A DNA stretch of 60,000 nt from Adiantum capillus-veneris (GCA_014529385.2 CM043967.1:3626001-3686000); one strand, 5' to 3'; counted from the first letter of the stretch, positions 34,150 through 44,600 are shown. Numbers and translations are program-made. Notes: generated by a model not told the origin, from the letters alone.

Positions 34150-34363
34150 TGGAGAGGGGGAATGGGGGAACACATCCGACACACAAAAAGACTGCCTCTC
34201 TATAGCCCAGGGCACACACAGTACCCCAATCACTAGAGTTCACCTTCGAAACTCTTGACACGTGCTGGCAAGCCACCGCCCGCACACACACCAACACGTA
34301 AGCACACACACACTCAGCTATCCACGCATTTCACTGCTTGTTTCGAGCCACACAACATTGTTG

Positions 34364-34415
<52 letters not shown>

Positions 34416-34523
34416 CCATGGGACTCACCTCCTCCTCCCAGTCCCCAGGCCTTCCATATTGGCTTTTACACTTTGTCTTGCACTTGCTAGCACCCACTGC
34501 TTGGCATAGAGCACTTTCTCGCA
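34150..34523 (-). repeat. 5' LTR (short form) of the gag-only element
   Basis: 374 bp, starting TGGAGAGGGGGAATGGG and ending GCACTTTCTCGCA on the plus strand. It is colinear with the long LTR at both ends. It lacks the middle, which is replaced by a (CT)n tract (34370-34412). Confidence 0.75.
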
Positions 34524-35721
34524 CATACCATGGCTACACCAACGGTGCACGACCTATGGGACCAACCTAAAGCTTATGGTATGGAATTGCAATGGGTTGT
34601 TACAATTAGGTGTTAGAGCCGTTGAGGATACCTTCAAAGGGACATCATTTCCTATTCATAGCCACATCAGAGCCCAACAAGCACACTCTCAATAGATGGA
34701 GTAGTTACACCCTATCATCCAAGTGGTTTGCAAAGATGAGAGTGCCCACTATATATGGGTCAAGGTTGGAGTAAAGAAGGGCAGAGCTCGCTACATTTCC
34801 ATATGGTACTTCCCTCCCGACACATCTCATGATGCTTTGCTTAAGGGGCTGTCATCATACATGATACTAGATGAGGATATTTGGTAGTTCTCAAGGGATA
34901 GGGATGTCATTCTACTCATAGTTTTCATTCTAGGAAATCATGTCATCAAGCATCCTTCTTTGACACTTCCGAGGAGATGTTGAGAGAGCTAGTTTACAGA
35001 GTATGGGAGATTTGATTGAGATGGGCACCACACAAGGATTGGCCATTTTGAATGGCCCTGATAGATATCCCTGTTCATGCAGCTTCACTTGCTTGCCTCA
35101 TAAACATGGTGCTAGCATTGTGGATTATTTTTTGGCTCCCACATCACTTATACCATGGCATTCATGGACCTCCACTTTTGCATAGGGACAGATGGAGTGT
35201 ATAGTAGAGTTGTATAGTCTTCTATAAGGGGAGGCCTCCCATAGTTAGAGCTCACCCAGGTATTGACAGAGATGTCATACAAAAATAGCCACAACTTTTA
35301 CCCACTTTCTTAGCTTATTAGGAGACCACAGTGTGGGAGCACACCTCAAAATAGTTGGTATGATGATGGCTGTCGAGAGACGAGAGGCCAACTACAGAGA
35401 CATGCGGCGTTGGGAGACATCACACATGGGCAATCACATATAATCTCTTGATGCTTTATAAGGTGAAAGAAGAGAACTTTCTTAGCCCAACTTGAGTGAT
35501 ATTTATCAAATACTCTCGACCCAAAACTATAGGGAGGATTGCGACTGTTTAGAGAGCACTCACCCTCTACGGTCATTACGTCAATAGAGACATGGACACA
35601 ATATGGATCCTCTTTATACACAGTCGCAGAGCACATATCATTGCCACACCCACCAAAGTCCTCTCCTCACTTCTACTTTCTTCACAGCAGAGATTGTGAG
35701 GCGAGTCATTGACAGATTTCA

Positions 35722-36098
35722 CATATAGGGAGGGCACATGATCATGATGGTATATTGACAAAGCATTTCGTACATGCTAGAGATCATGTTGATGATTTGT
35801 TGACCTTCATGTTTAATAGGGCCACATGTGAGGGGTTTCCTAAGACTTGTATGTTTACAATTGTATGACTACTCAAGTCTGGAAACTCAACTCTGCCAAC
35901 TATCTATCACACATAGGGCGGGCACATGATCATGATGGTATATCAACAAAGCATTTCATACATGCTAGAGATCATGTTGATGGTTTGTTGAACTTCATGT
36001 TTAATAGGGCCACGTGTGAAGGGGGTTTCCTAAGACTTGTATGTTTACGATTGTATCACTAGTCAAGTCTGGAGACTCAACTCTGCCAACTAACTATC
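35722..36098. repeat. Tandem duplication, period about 188 bp, inside LINE copy 2
   Basis: Two adjacent copies share GGCACATGATCATGATGGTA, CATGCTAGAGATCATGTTGA, TTCATGTTTAATAGGGCCAC and CAACTCTGCCAACTA with only a few differences. Confidence 0.9.
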
Positions 36099-37098
36099 AC
36101 ACTATCGCGATTAGCCAAGCTATTTGCATCTACACTTGAGCAGATGGACAAAGAAAGAGACTGTACAAGCTTCAAGGTAGGTTGGATGCAGGAGGAGATT
36201 CTCGACACTTGATCATATCTTCACGCTTAAAGTGACCATTGAGGAGGGCAAAGCACATGGGAGGAGGATTATTGTAGCTTTGTAGATTTTTGACAAGCCT
36301 TTGACACAATCTTGAGAGCCAAGTTGATAGAGAGACTACATGACTTGGGAGTCCCAGAAGAGCGTGTATGGGGTATCATGGAACTATTTGAGACAATTAT
36401 AGTGATACAAATAGTAGAGAGTCAGTCAAAGCCTGTTCACTCTACTAATGGAATGAACTAGGGATGACGACTTTCTTCGACTTTGTTTGGAATGTATATT
36501 GATGAGATTTTTCACTATATGAGATTGCAAGGGATAGAGGGGAGAGTGGAGTATGTAAACCCTTTTGCACATCTTGGTGTTGTATTTAGTGGACATAATT
36601 TCTGTATGAGAGGTGCTGCAAAGGCAAGATTGACGAGGGGATATGCAACATAAGGAGGGCTAGAGAATATATGTTCATAGGGATAGTTTTAGGAGCTATG
36701 CACTAAGCTGTGGCTATTTGACACTTTGGTCACTTCTACCATGCTTTATGGAGTGCACATACGGGGGCCTAGTTTGGATCATCATAATAGATCAAGGCAC
36801 ACATGTGATGGATGGAGATCCATGGAGAGACCAATTGTACCCTTGATCTCCAGGCCAATCTGAGTGAAAGCATGAATGCCACATGAGGTTATGAGAGATG
36901 AGATCAATGCACCACTGATTGTAATGGAGGCTCTTGCCAGGTCAGTGTCTTTCATGCATAGCACATGGGAGCTACCACACGACATATATGCATGACTAGC
37001 ACTTGAGTCATCCTGACAACTGGCCAATGATGGTGATACTTCATGTTAGTTTACACAGACATCATCTTGTTTTGAGCTACATGGATTAGTATGGATAG

Positions 37099-37320
37099 GT
37101 TGACCCCTTTTCGGTATTCTCTGGATGCACCATCCCTCACCCTCACACATTTAGAGATTGGAAGGATTATCAAACATGATCTCATTTAGCTGGATACTAG
37201 GCGGACTTGGTTGCCCCCTTTTCGGTATCTCTAGATGCACCATCCCTCGCCCTCAAACATTTAAAGATTGGGAGGATTATCATGCATGATCTCATTCAAC
37301 CAGATACTAGGAGGACTTGA
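37099..37320. repeat. Tandem duplication, period about 111 bp, inside LINE copy 2
   Basis: Copies share CCCCTTTTCGGTAT, GATGCACCATCCCTC and GGAGGACTTG-type ends, and code for the same LINE segment twice. Confidence 0.9.
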
Positions 37321-37421
37321 CTGTCTCTGTCACATGAGTCGGAGACAAAGATGGCTTTTATCGAGACCATCTTCTAAGCATGAAAAATGATGGGTTTATC
37401 TCATGCTCGAGGTATATGGAG

Positions 37422-37600
37422 ACCCACCTATCTCATGGCATTAGATAGGTTAGTGGTTAGCTACTCACCTCATTGAACGAGTTGGAGATAAAGACTGTCA
37501 TAGCTATATGGACACCCACCTATCTCATGGCATTAGATGTGTTATTGGCTAGTCACTCACCTCATCGCACTAGTTGGAGATAGAGACTGGCTGATACAAA
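37422..37600. repeat. Tandem duplication, period about 92 bp, inside LINE copy 2
   Basis: Copies share ACCCACCTATCTCATGGCAT and AGTTGGAGATARAGACTG. Confidence 0.9.
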
Positions 37601-38002
37601 GGTATATCCCTAGAGGAGAGATTATGCCAAGTTTGCCAGAGAGAGCCAGAGACAGAGGAGCACTATGTCTGCCAATGCACAACATACGATGAGATACATA
37701 GGCATCATTGATTCTTTAGAGAGGGATTTGGCAGGTTATCCCGCATCATGGATTAATATGATCAGAGATGCCTAGGTCTCTTCTTGCTAGAGGTCTGTAG
37801 ACTTATAAACTACACTTAGAGTGGAGGACCTACACATAGGGGATCCAATACTCGGAATGGCCCACCGTAGGCTACCCAGCCACACCCTCATTGGGGCATC
37901 CTTCTTGATCGAGCCATCCAGCTTGATCCCTCTCGATGCATAAGGATGTGAGGGCCTTCACATCAAAGAAATAGTCTACATTAGAGGCTTCAACATCGAG
38001 GT

Positions 38003-38014
38003 CCCCCCCCCCCC
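38003..38014. repeat. Poly-C tract (12) in LINE copy 2
   Basis: Precedes GGAGAGCTGGCCATGGAGGA, the same LINE position as the C-run at 17815. Confidence 0.95.
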
Positions 38015-38137
38015 GGAGAGCTGGCCATGGAGGAGATTACATGGGATGATCACCATTGTCTACTTTCTCCATTGTGCAAATCATTAGCCCTGAAGTGATT
38101 GTACCCCTCACCATATGCTTTGAGCTGAGATATTGGG

Positions 38138-38139
<2 letters not shown>

Positions 38140-38172
<33 letters not shown>
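38140..38172. repeat. Poly-G tract (33)
   Basis: Thirty-three uninterrupted G, the longest homopolymer in the window, at the 3' end of LINE copy 2. The assembly length of such a run is unreliable. Confidence 0.9.
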
Positions 38173-38173
<1 letters not shown>

Positions 38174-38280
38174 GCGAGGGTATCCACGGGACTAATGACA
38201 CCGCGTGTGATTGATGGTATATGTTCTCCATCAATGTGCACTATTATCTTTTAAGGGAATTAAATAAGAAGCGTGAGATG

Positions 38281-38360
38281 GTGCGGGCCCAACCCGAGGG
38301 ATAAACCCACACCATCTCACTCATGGGCCAAGTATCTTACTATTAAGCTATTGTGCACCA
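38281..38360 (-). repeat. tRNA-like sequence (possible SINE head)
   Basis: The minus strand begins TGGTGCACAATAGCTTAATA and contains TAGCTTAATAGTAAG (A-box-like) and GGGTTTATCCC (B-box-like) about 45 bp later. An 11-bp perfect inverted repeat (GTGAGATGGTG / CACCATCTCAC, 38273-38320) overlaps it. It is too irregular to be a functional tRNA gene. Confidence 0.4.
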
Positions 38361-38442
38361 ATGAATCGTGGTGTGAACTAAGATTGATATGAGAAAAACC
38401 GATTGGGGGAGTTCACTTTGTGATTACATTTGGATTACATGC

Positions 38443-38528
38443 AGGGTTCACTTGATGTTCACATGGAAAGGCATGGATTATATGTAGGGTTCACTTGATG
38501 TTCACATGGAAAGACATGGGCTCACAAC
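38443..38528. repeat. Tandem duplication, period 43 bp
   Basis: AGGGTTCACTTGATGTTCAC followed by ATGGAAAG-CATGG occurs twice. Loose GTTCAC motifs continue to about 38630. No gene lies between 38173 and 39200. Confidence 0.8.
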
Positions 38529-39116
38529 GTGTTCACACATTCGCTTAAGATTTACGGGCTCACTTAATGTTCACTTTAGGATCACATGAAGTTTACTTGC
38601 CGTTAACTTTTAAGTCCGATCACTTTTTGTTCGCTTACGATTTGATTGCGAATTGAATAGTGCATATCCGATCCCGCTCGCGACACCTGTTTGGGACCAT
38701 TGATTCCACATGATATGTGGGGTGTCAATTAATCATGGGGATTTTTTTATTTTTATTTTTGTGGGGGGGGTGGTTATGCGTCAAATAAAAGGTGTGACGT
38801 CCTCTACACTAAGTGGCACGGGGTCTCTAATGATGACCCCATCATGGGATCGACGAAGGAGAAGTGAGCGTGTAGATCTAGAGGAGACCCGACAGCATCC
38901 AAAAATTTTGTGTGACAAGTCTTCCCAAAATTCGAACCCTAACCAGGGGACGCGTGCATTTCATTGAAATGCATGTGAGTTTACTTTTACTTATGCTTGC
39001 CTGGTTTTACTCTCTGGATGTCCCTCATCGCTATATCACACGGGCATGGGCAAATGGGATCAATGGTGGAGAGGAAAAGGCAAGGCGCGTCAATCATGGA
39101 CCGTCACATCTGAAGT

Positions 39117-39340
39117 TGCCCGAATTTACCAATTTGCCCGAATTTTCAAATTTGCCCCGAATTTACTAATCAGCCCACATTTACAACATGACATACTCGA
39201 ATCTCAACGTACGCATGAGGGCGTAGTGGTTAGTGCACATGGCTCGTGGTGGGGAGGTCGGGGTTCAAAATGTGGGGTACCGATCGACCCGAATTTACAA
39301 GTCTGCCCCAATTTACTTTTCTCCTTGAATTTACCAAATG
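39117..39340. repeat. Short repeats (TTGCCCGAATTTACCAAT type) around a tRNA-like core
   Basis: About four diverged copies of an 18-bp unit at 39117-39187 and about three more at 39286-39340, on either side of the tRNA-like sequence 39217-39280. Confidence 0.65.
39217..39280 (+). repeat. tRNA-derived SINE-like sequence with A and B boxes
   Basis: The plus strand has GCGTAGTGGTTAGTGC (39221-39236, A-box-like) and GGGTTCAAAAT (39261-39271, B-box-like). Spacing and intervening GGTGGGGAGGTC are typical of tRNA-derived repeats. It does not fold as an intact tRNA by eye. Confidence 0.5.
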
Positions 39341-39708
39341 CGCATCTGACGGTCCAGATCACCTCAGTCGTCGATCCCAGTTGAGCATGCCCGTGCGAGA
39401 TAGTGTGGAGGATGGACGTCCACAGTCCGTGTTTACTTTTCTTGGATCCGACGGCAACCCGCGTCTCTGCTTTTGTGCCAGGAGTTCTCTCACGGGGCCC
39501 TTTGCCTTTTTGAGCTGAAATGTGGACGAACGAGGTTTGGGAGAATCGAGATGATGTGGCAGATTGAGATCTGCGGACTGCGCCAACCTGGTCGAGCAGT
39601 TATCATCGCGACTAGTGTGTGCTGGACAGTCATGAATCTTTTCTTTTTGTGTCGGAATACCTTCTTTCATTACTGAAGACTCAGAGAATCATTTTATCTG
39701 GTTTGGGA

Positions 39709-40484
39709 ATGGCAACGTTGACTGGGTGTGCCCGTGCCCTGCCATCTGCACACAACTCATTGCTGCCAACCATCATCCAAAAGCGCACTTGCCAGTGGCG
39801 GCAGGAAGCGCAGGGGACTTTCATTTTACCCGGAAGACAACTCTCTGCATGCGTTTGTGCTGCCTCTGGGGTCTCATCATTGTCGTCCCCATTCCAGCAG
39901 GAGGGGAGCTTATCTGTGGAGCTGGAGGCCATCACCAGCCAGGAGCAATTCGATGCGGCCATGACCCTGGCCCAGGAGCACTCTCAGCCCATCATCATCG
40001 ACTGGTACCCTTTTGCTACTGCTTTCATATTCACTTATGCAACCGTGGTAGCCCTCGATGGGAGAATGCTTCCCTGCATTGGCTACTTTGAAGAGCTACT
40101 TTGTATCTTCTGTGCTTTATGCACCTCGTACTAGACATGTTTTCTTCACTTGGCAAACATATGGGAGTGCGCTGTAAGGGATTATGTTCTTTAAACAACT
40201 TTGATGTTTGGCTCTGATTGATGTAACAACATTTAGTCCTCTCCTTATTCTGCCTTTTTCTGGTTGGGCAGGATGGCAGCTTGGTGCAGAAAGTGCATAT
40301 ATTTGAAGCCGAAGCTTGAGAAACTGGCATCAGAATTTCAACCTGAGTAAGTAAACCCTTTCATCTAAACTCTGGTTAATTTTGTCGTTTTCTGAATAGG
40401 TTGGTTTTTGAGTTTAGTGTGAAATTCTATTGCGTGGACGTTAATGCTGTACCTCAAACATTGGTGAAGCGAGCTGATGTTACG
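39709..40484 (+). CDS. WCRKC-type thioredoxin-like protein, N-terminal three exons (plastid)
   Basis: Exons 39709-40004, 40272-40346 and 40418-40484 (438 nt, 146 codons) join in phase with GT-AG introns. ATG 39709 is chosen because it has a purine at -3 and G at +4 and starts a transit-peptide-like region ([19 protein letters not shown], Ser/Arg-rich, about 50 residues). An upstream in-frame ATG at 39619 exists. The mature part reads QPIIIDW, then across the exon 1/2 junction to [20 protein letters not shown], with the WCRKC redox site, then [20 protein letters not shown]. This matches the plastid WCRKC thioredoxin-like family, disulfide oxidoreductases. The next exon, with the cis-Pro 'MPT' loop and C-terminal beta strands, is not found before the LINE at 41415. 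Confidence 0.9.
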
Positions 40485-41414
40485 GTACTTCCTTTCAGCC
40501 TTAATCTCAACAACACATTTTTGGAAGTAGTATGATGAAGATTATTCAGCTTTATCAAAGGATTGTTCTAGTTGTGGGTAGGTGCATAGGTGTGAGTGAA
40601 GTTTGTTTAGAGTATGTTTTTTTCGTTTGATTTCCTCAGTTTCTTATTTGTTGGTATCTTCCCCTACGTTTTTGCCTTATTTGATTCCTTGTGTTCTTCG
40701 CATTGGTTTCGTTTGTTGGCTTGCCACTCTGCTCTCAACTAGCTCTACCACGTTTCTACCTCAGGTTTCCAAAAGCTTTTGTCCCCCGAGCCTGCTTCAC
40801 CATCTTCTTGGAGTTCCCTCCTTAGCCCTGATCTGCAGGAGCCACCTTCAGCAAGTGGACTGGTTTCTACCCTGGCTGATAGGTCCTTGTCAGCTCCAAT
40901 GCAGTGCTTTGCTATGCATCTTGTGGCGTCCTCTTACAACTTTTTGGTGATGTCAATTGCCTCTTCTCCCTCATCTTTGTCACTGACAACTCTCTTCCTT
41001 CTTTCTATCCATTGCTTGTTGCTATCAGGTTCTATCAGTTGGTGGATGCCCAAAGTTCGAGCTCTTGCCATTGCATATGTTCCTTGTCCTTTTCATTGAT
41101 GGTGGTTTTTGACGGTTCTAGTTTTCAATTTTCATTAGAGGAGTTTGCTCTTGGTAGAATTGCCTATATTTCAGAGGGTGCTGTCATCCTCTCCCACTTA
41201 GCTTTCCAAAGGCACTTTTTACTCTCTTTAGGAGCGGTTTTAAATCTGGCTTTTAGGTTTTATAGTTTCCACGTGGCTAGTTATTTCCAGTGTTTATAGT
41301 TTCCAGATTATTGCCTTCGGGCCTACTTTGTAGTCAGTGATTTACTTGCATAAAAAATCGGCACCATTTGGGCGTTCTGAGGGACTTTTCAAGTAATAGA
41401 AGTCAGTTTTCTTT
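40485..41414 (+). other. Probable long intron after thioredoxin-like exon 3
   Basis: It begins with the GTACTT donor. It is T-rich with ORFs of up to 131 codons that match nothing I recognise. No thioredoxin exon is visible. Confidence 0.5.
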
Positions 41415-41416
41415 GT

Positions 41417-41485
<69 letters not shown>
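41415..41485. repeat. (TG)n(AG)n compound microsatellite at a LINE 3' end
   Basis: About ten TG units followed by 26 AG units. The AG side abuts the LINE 3' terminus (ATGAAATGTTATATTAAAGTC). Confidence 0.99.
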
Positions 41486-41491
<6 letters not shown>

Positions 41492-42258
41492 TGTTATATT
41501 AAAGTCTTCAAAAGGCCAAAATGACCTATGAGACCAATCAGTTACAACGCGATGAATCTGATACAATGATTGAGTACCAAAAATAAAAAAGGCACTGAAA
41601 AAAGGGGTACTATAGAATCCTAAACTGCCATATGTGAGCTAACAGCTAGCTGGGAATGTGTAGGATACGAGTAGGGTGGTGAAAGTAGTGAATGAGGGCT
41701 ACTGCAACTCAATGTGGAGCTAAAACACATTTTTTCCATCATCGGTCGCTTGCAGATCTCATCAAACTCCTCCATGGTAGTAGTCTGGCCGAGCGTCGTG
41801 CATGTCGGGCTAAAGTGATCCGAATCCTCTGATGCAGCCTCCACCGATGCTGTGTAGTCCTCCGCATCTGTGGGCATCTCGATCTCCCTAGCTCGATCGA
41901 TCAGCGTGCCTATGGTGTGACGAGAATGTGAGCTCTGCTATGGTAACCGCTTCTCCGGCTGCCTACTGTCCGCTCTAAAAAAGTCTGTGATTTGTCTTTG
42001 GGGCTGGCTAGCCTCTCCTCGCATCAGGCTCTCTCTGTGTCTGCGCAGCTCAAGCAAAAACAGTCCTAGGCATCTCTGGTTCTCATACCCCATGACTCTA
42101 GAGAGTGGTCCAAGGCCCTCTCTGAATAGGCGATGAGAGCGGCCTCATATCTCATAGTAAACTGGGCAATGGCATATGTGTAGTGCAACTCTGTCTCACG
42201 CTCCATGTGACATAGGGGACATGTCCCGGCCTCTGCTGGACTCCGTTGTATCTACCAG
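41415..42258 (-). mobile_element. 5'-truncated LINE, 3' end with (CT)n tail
   Basis: On the minus strand it holds the LINE C-terminus (GRSHRLFREGLGPLSR; YENQRCLGLFLLELRRHRES; QRQITDFFRAD; RPMMEK) and the 3' UTR (GGTCTCATAGGTCATTTTGG, GACTTTAATATAACATTTCAT). The UTR runs directly into (CT)n and then (CA)n (41415-41485). The truncation point is near 42258. Confidence 0.75.
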
Positions 42259-42261
42259 TCT

Positions 42262-43020
42262 CTACCCAAAGTGCAACGGAAGTGAATGATGGTGTATGGC
42301 TCAAGATGAGTGCTCAGTGGTGCTCAAGGTTCCTTTTACTTAGCGGAAGGGAGAGCCTTCCATGCTTTAGTGAAAGAATGTGCAATGACCAAAACAAGAG
42401 TGGAATGCAAACCGAGTCAGTGCAAGAGAGTGCTAGAGAGAGAGAGAGAACAGAGACGACACCAGATGGGGTCCCAAACCCCCCTCCAAGGGCCCCCCTC
42501 TCTATTGTTAGAGATGTATTTGCTTTAGATTGCACAAGGTCTGGTACAATGTTTCTAGATACTGTGGTACTTGACGACGAAGGTTGAGGCTGAAAATGGA
42601 AAAAACGCTAGGGCTGAAGCTGGCTGAAATCTGAGCGTTGTGCAGCGCTGAAATGTGCAATTGTTGGCGATGACGATGGCGACGGTGAGGCTATGCTGAA
42701 AACTGATGGGCTGAAATATGGAATCAAAAGCTGAATTCTAAAAACGCTGGCCGAACTGTTGGCGCTTGTAGAATTCTGCGAAGAAAGGGGTGCGGGACGG
42801 TGTGGCACCATACAGCTAAGGTTGATCTGTTGGCGAGATGGCCAAGGCTGAAAACGCTGGCCTGAAACTCCAAAAACGGTGAACTTCCTTTCTGAAAACG
42901 CTGCTTTGGATGCACTGTGCTCTCCTTCTTCTTCTACCTTTCTCATGCGCCAAGGGGTCCCCTTTATACCAGCCAGATACTGGGTCAAGCAGCCTCCAGC
43001 CAGCCTCCGCGCGCACACAC
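42262..43020. repeat. Unassigned repeat with GCTGAAAACGCTGG-like motifs
   Basis: From 42586 to 42912 the string (G)GCTGAAAA(C)GCTGG and shortened forms recur at least eight times. No coding is recognised. It may be part of a decayed LTR, since GGGCTGAAAACGC also occurs in the LTR at 6797, but no boundaries are visible. Confidence 0.4.

Positions 43021-43022
<2 letters not shown>

Positions 43023-43102
<80 letters not shown>
43023..43102. repeat. (GA)n microsatellite at a LINE 3' end
   Basis: About 40 GA units. Confidence 0.99.
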
Positions 43103-43106
<4 letters not shown>

Positions 43107-43621
43107 ATTAAAATGAAATGAAATAAATTGTTATATTAACGTCTTCCAAAGACTAAAATGATTTATGAGACCAAAGAGTTACATCATGGTGAAATCTGAT
43201 ACAAGATTTGGATAAAAAGAAAGAAACTAACTAAACAGAAACACTGCTAGAGTTGGAAAAGGTGGGTATCAAGAGCCTAAGAGGTACATATACAAAAAGT
43301 GGATGTGTATTTTAGAAAATAGATACAAAATGGTGGATATGTGTATCGGAATCCGGAGATGGCTCGCATCGGTCGCTGCATGATAGTCCCGATGTCCTCC
43401 ATGGTGAGAGTTTGCATAGGGCATCTCCCATGTCTCCCCGAGATAGATCCGATCCTCTGCTGTAACCTCCTCCGTGGATGGGAGCATCCCCTCATATTTG
43501 GCCTCCTAGGTCTCCCTAGGTATGTCGCTCGATCACTTAGTATACCTTTGCTAATGATGTGCCCTGTATCCCTCCTCTCTGGCTGGTCTCTTCTCTGCTC
43601 AATCTCTGGATGGAAGAACAA
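43023..43621 (-). mobile_element. 5'-truncated LINE, 3' end with (CT)n tail
   Basis: The minus strand carries the LINE C-terminal end (RRDQPERRDTGHIISKGILS, MEDIGTIMQRPMRAI) and a 3' UTR ending GACGTTAATATAACAATTTATT, followed by the (CT)n tract (plus-strand (GA)n, 43023-43102). The 5' junction near 43622 also has a short GAGAGAGAGA, so GA repeats lie on both sides of the insertion. Confidence 0.75.
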
Positions 43622-43639
43622 CTGAGAGAGAGATTATGA

Positions 43640-44410
43640 TAGGTAGCAGAAGATGCAATAAAGACAAACACACATTACAAGAACTTGGAATTACACTATG
43701 GATGACAGGACAAACGATGCCAGGGAAGGGGGTTCCTCTTCATAGGACAGACAATCTGTTTTGGCTGATTTGAGGACAAGACGAAGGCTCTTACTTTCCT
43801 CCAACAGTTTGATACGCTCATGCAGGGGGGAATTTTACAGAGGCCTCCAAGGTCAGGAAGCTGCCACTTTCTTGAAAGGAAATGTGCAATCATGGTGGAC
43901 AGCTTTGTTGATGCAAGGATAGGCACCCGCCACATGACCCACATGGGTTTACTTCAAGCGAATGTTTGCATCTGCATGGTTGTCAAATGAAGTTGAAGCT
44001 GATGTCATGACCGATTGGCACCAACTCAATGTAGCTACTTGCAAAAGCTTAGAGGAGTACAACCAGAAATTTTGTAAAGCATTGCTTTCAGTAACTTCCT
44101 ACAAGTTTGTGCCATTGACAGAGCAGATATAGTATTGTTGTGGGCTGTCTAAAGGGCTCAGGAATTATTGTATAAAGAATAAAGTGGCCACCCTTACTCA
44201 GCTTATGGAAGTTGCCAACGCTGGTCATGCCTTGTTGAAGGGAGAAGACAGCAGATTCCAAGGCAACGTGAAAGGGGGTCGGTCAAAGAAAAATTCAGCA
44301 AAGAGGTCCTTTGCAAAATCGACTCCTAAAGCTTCCCAGGGGTCAGGAAATGTAAAGAAGGCTAAAGACTCAGCCGAGTCTTCTGGAGGACAGGCCAAAA
44401 GAAAGAAAAG
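43640..44410 (+). pseudogene. Gypsy gag fragment (capsid and basic tail)
   Basis: It is homologous to the gag at 50730-51350. Broken frames give NFTEASKV, FLKGN, WWTALL, ASAWLSNEVEADVMTDWHQL, LEEYNQKF and VTSYKFVPLTEQI, then a TAG where the other copy has Glu, then YCCGLSKGLRNYC. The tail is Lys/Ser-rich (KSTPKASQGSGNVKKAK) and ends at a TAA (44412-44414) before any CCHC knuckle. Confidence 0.75.
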
Positions 44411-44414
44411 TTAA

Positions 44415-44600
44415 GGGAAGGTTGCAAGACGTCATTCGGTGAAGTTCAGAAACTATCCACCTATGGATGCAAAGTGGATGGAAGAAAGTGAACTAATAGA
44501 GTCACCAAATGTATTTTAGTTTTACCTTGAATCCTTTGGTTTACAACTCACGTATTCTCCAACTCAGATCACTTCAGTAGAGCAAAGGTTAAAGGGTTTG
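44415..44600 (+). pseudogene. Integrase C-terminal chromodomain fragment
   Basis: It begins right after the gag fragment and reads ARRHSVKFRNYPPMDAKWME, then ESPNVF-stop-FYLESFGLQ. The same block lies at 56228-56360 (minus). 'VKFRNYPPMDAKWMEE' is the chromodomain core (VKWKGY..A.WE in relatives) that ends chromovirus integrases. Protease, RT and the integrase core are missing between gag and here. Confidence 0.75.

Larger units (their letters stand above)
31003..34523 (-). mobile_element. Gag-only LTR retrotransposon (TR-GAG-like), minus strand
   Basis: Two related LTRs (31003-32141 and 34150-34523) flank about 2.0 kb of internal sequence. The internal part encodes a Gypsy-type gag followed by acidic sequence. 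No protease, RT, RNase H or integrase motif is visible in any frame. It sits inside LINE copy 2 near the ORF1/ORF2 border. The flanks end GACGG (left) and AACGG (right), a possible imperfect 5-bp target duplication, but the outer right boundary is uncertain by about 25 bp. Such elements need enzymes supplied by relatives. Confidence 0.7.
30690..38115 (+). mobile_element. L1-like LINE copy 2, split by a gag-only LTR element
   Basis: In order: ORF1 C-terminus (30700-31002, ERALIIRFSKIEERKDFLKK), LTR element 31003-34523, the ORF1/ORF2 junction (GCACGACCTATGGGACC, 34545) and endonuclease (34570-35190, RYISIWYFPPDTSHDALL; VDYFLAPTS). Then come a linker (SWYDDGCRE, 35350), RT N-terminal part (35600-36540, FGMYIDEI near 36485), a deletion of the YADD block near 36545, and RT tail AHLGVVFSGHNF (36570). 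The C-terminus has knuckle CQVCQREPETEEHYVCQC (about 37632). Its 3' part holds a C-run (38003-38014). Three local tandem duplications lie within it. Confidence 0.75.

Noticed and set aside
39217-39280. Functional tRNA gene
   Set aside because: A and B boxes are present but no cloverleaf with paired acceptor stem can be drawn, so a tRNA-derived repeat is more likely.
39681-39964. ORFs in other frames over thioredoxin-like exon 1
   Set aside because: They are shadows of the exon. Only the frame with ATG 39709 joins in phase to the WCRKC exon.
40603-41299. Plus-strand ORFs of 106-131 codons after thioredoxin-like exon 3
   Set aside because: There is no thioredoxin homology and no recognised domain, and the composition is intron- or repeat-like.
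42310-43018. Overlapping ORFs of 72-136 codons on both strands
   Set aside because: They overlap in conflicting frames across the GCTGAAAACGCTGG-type repeat region and show no conserved motif.
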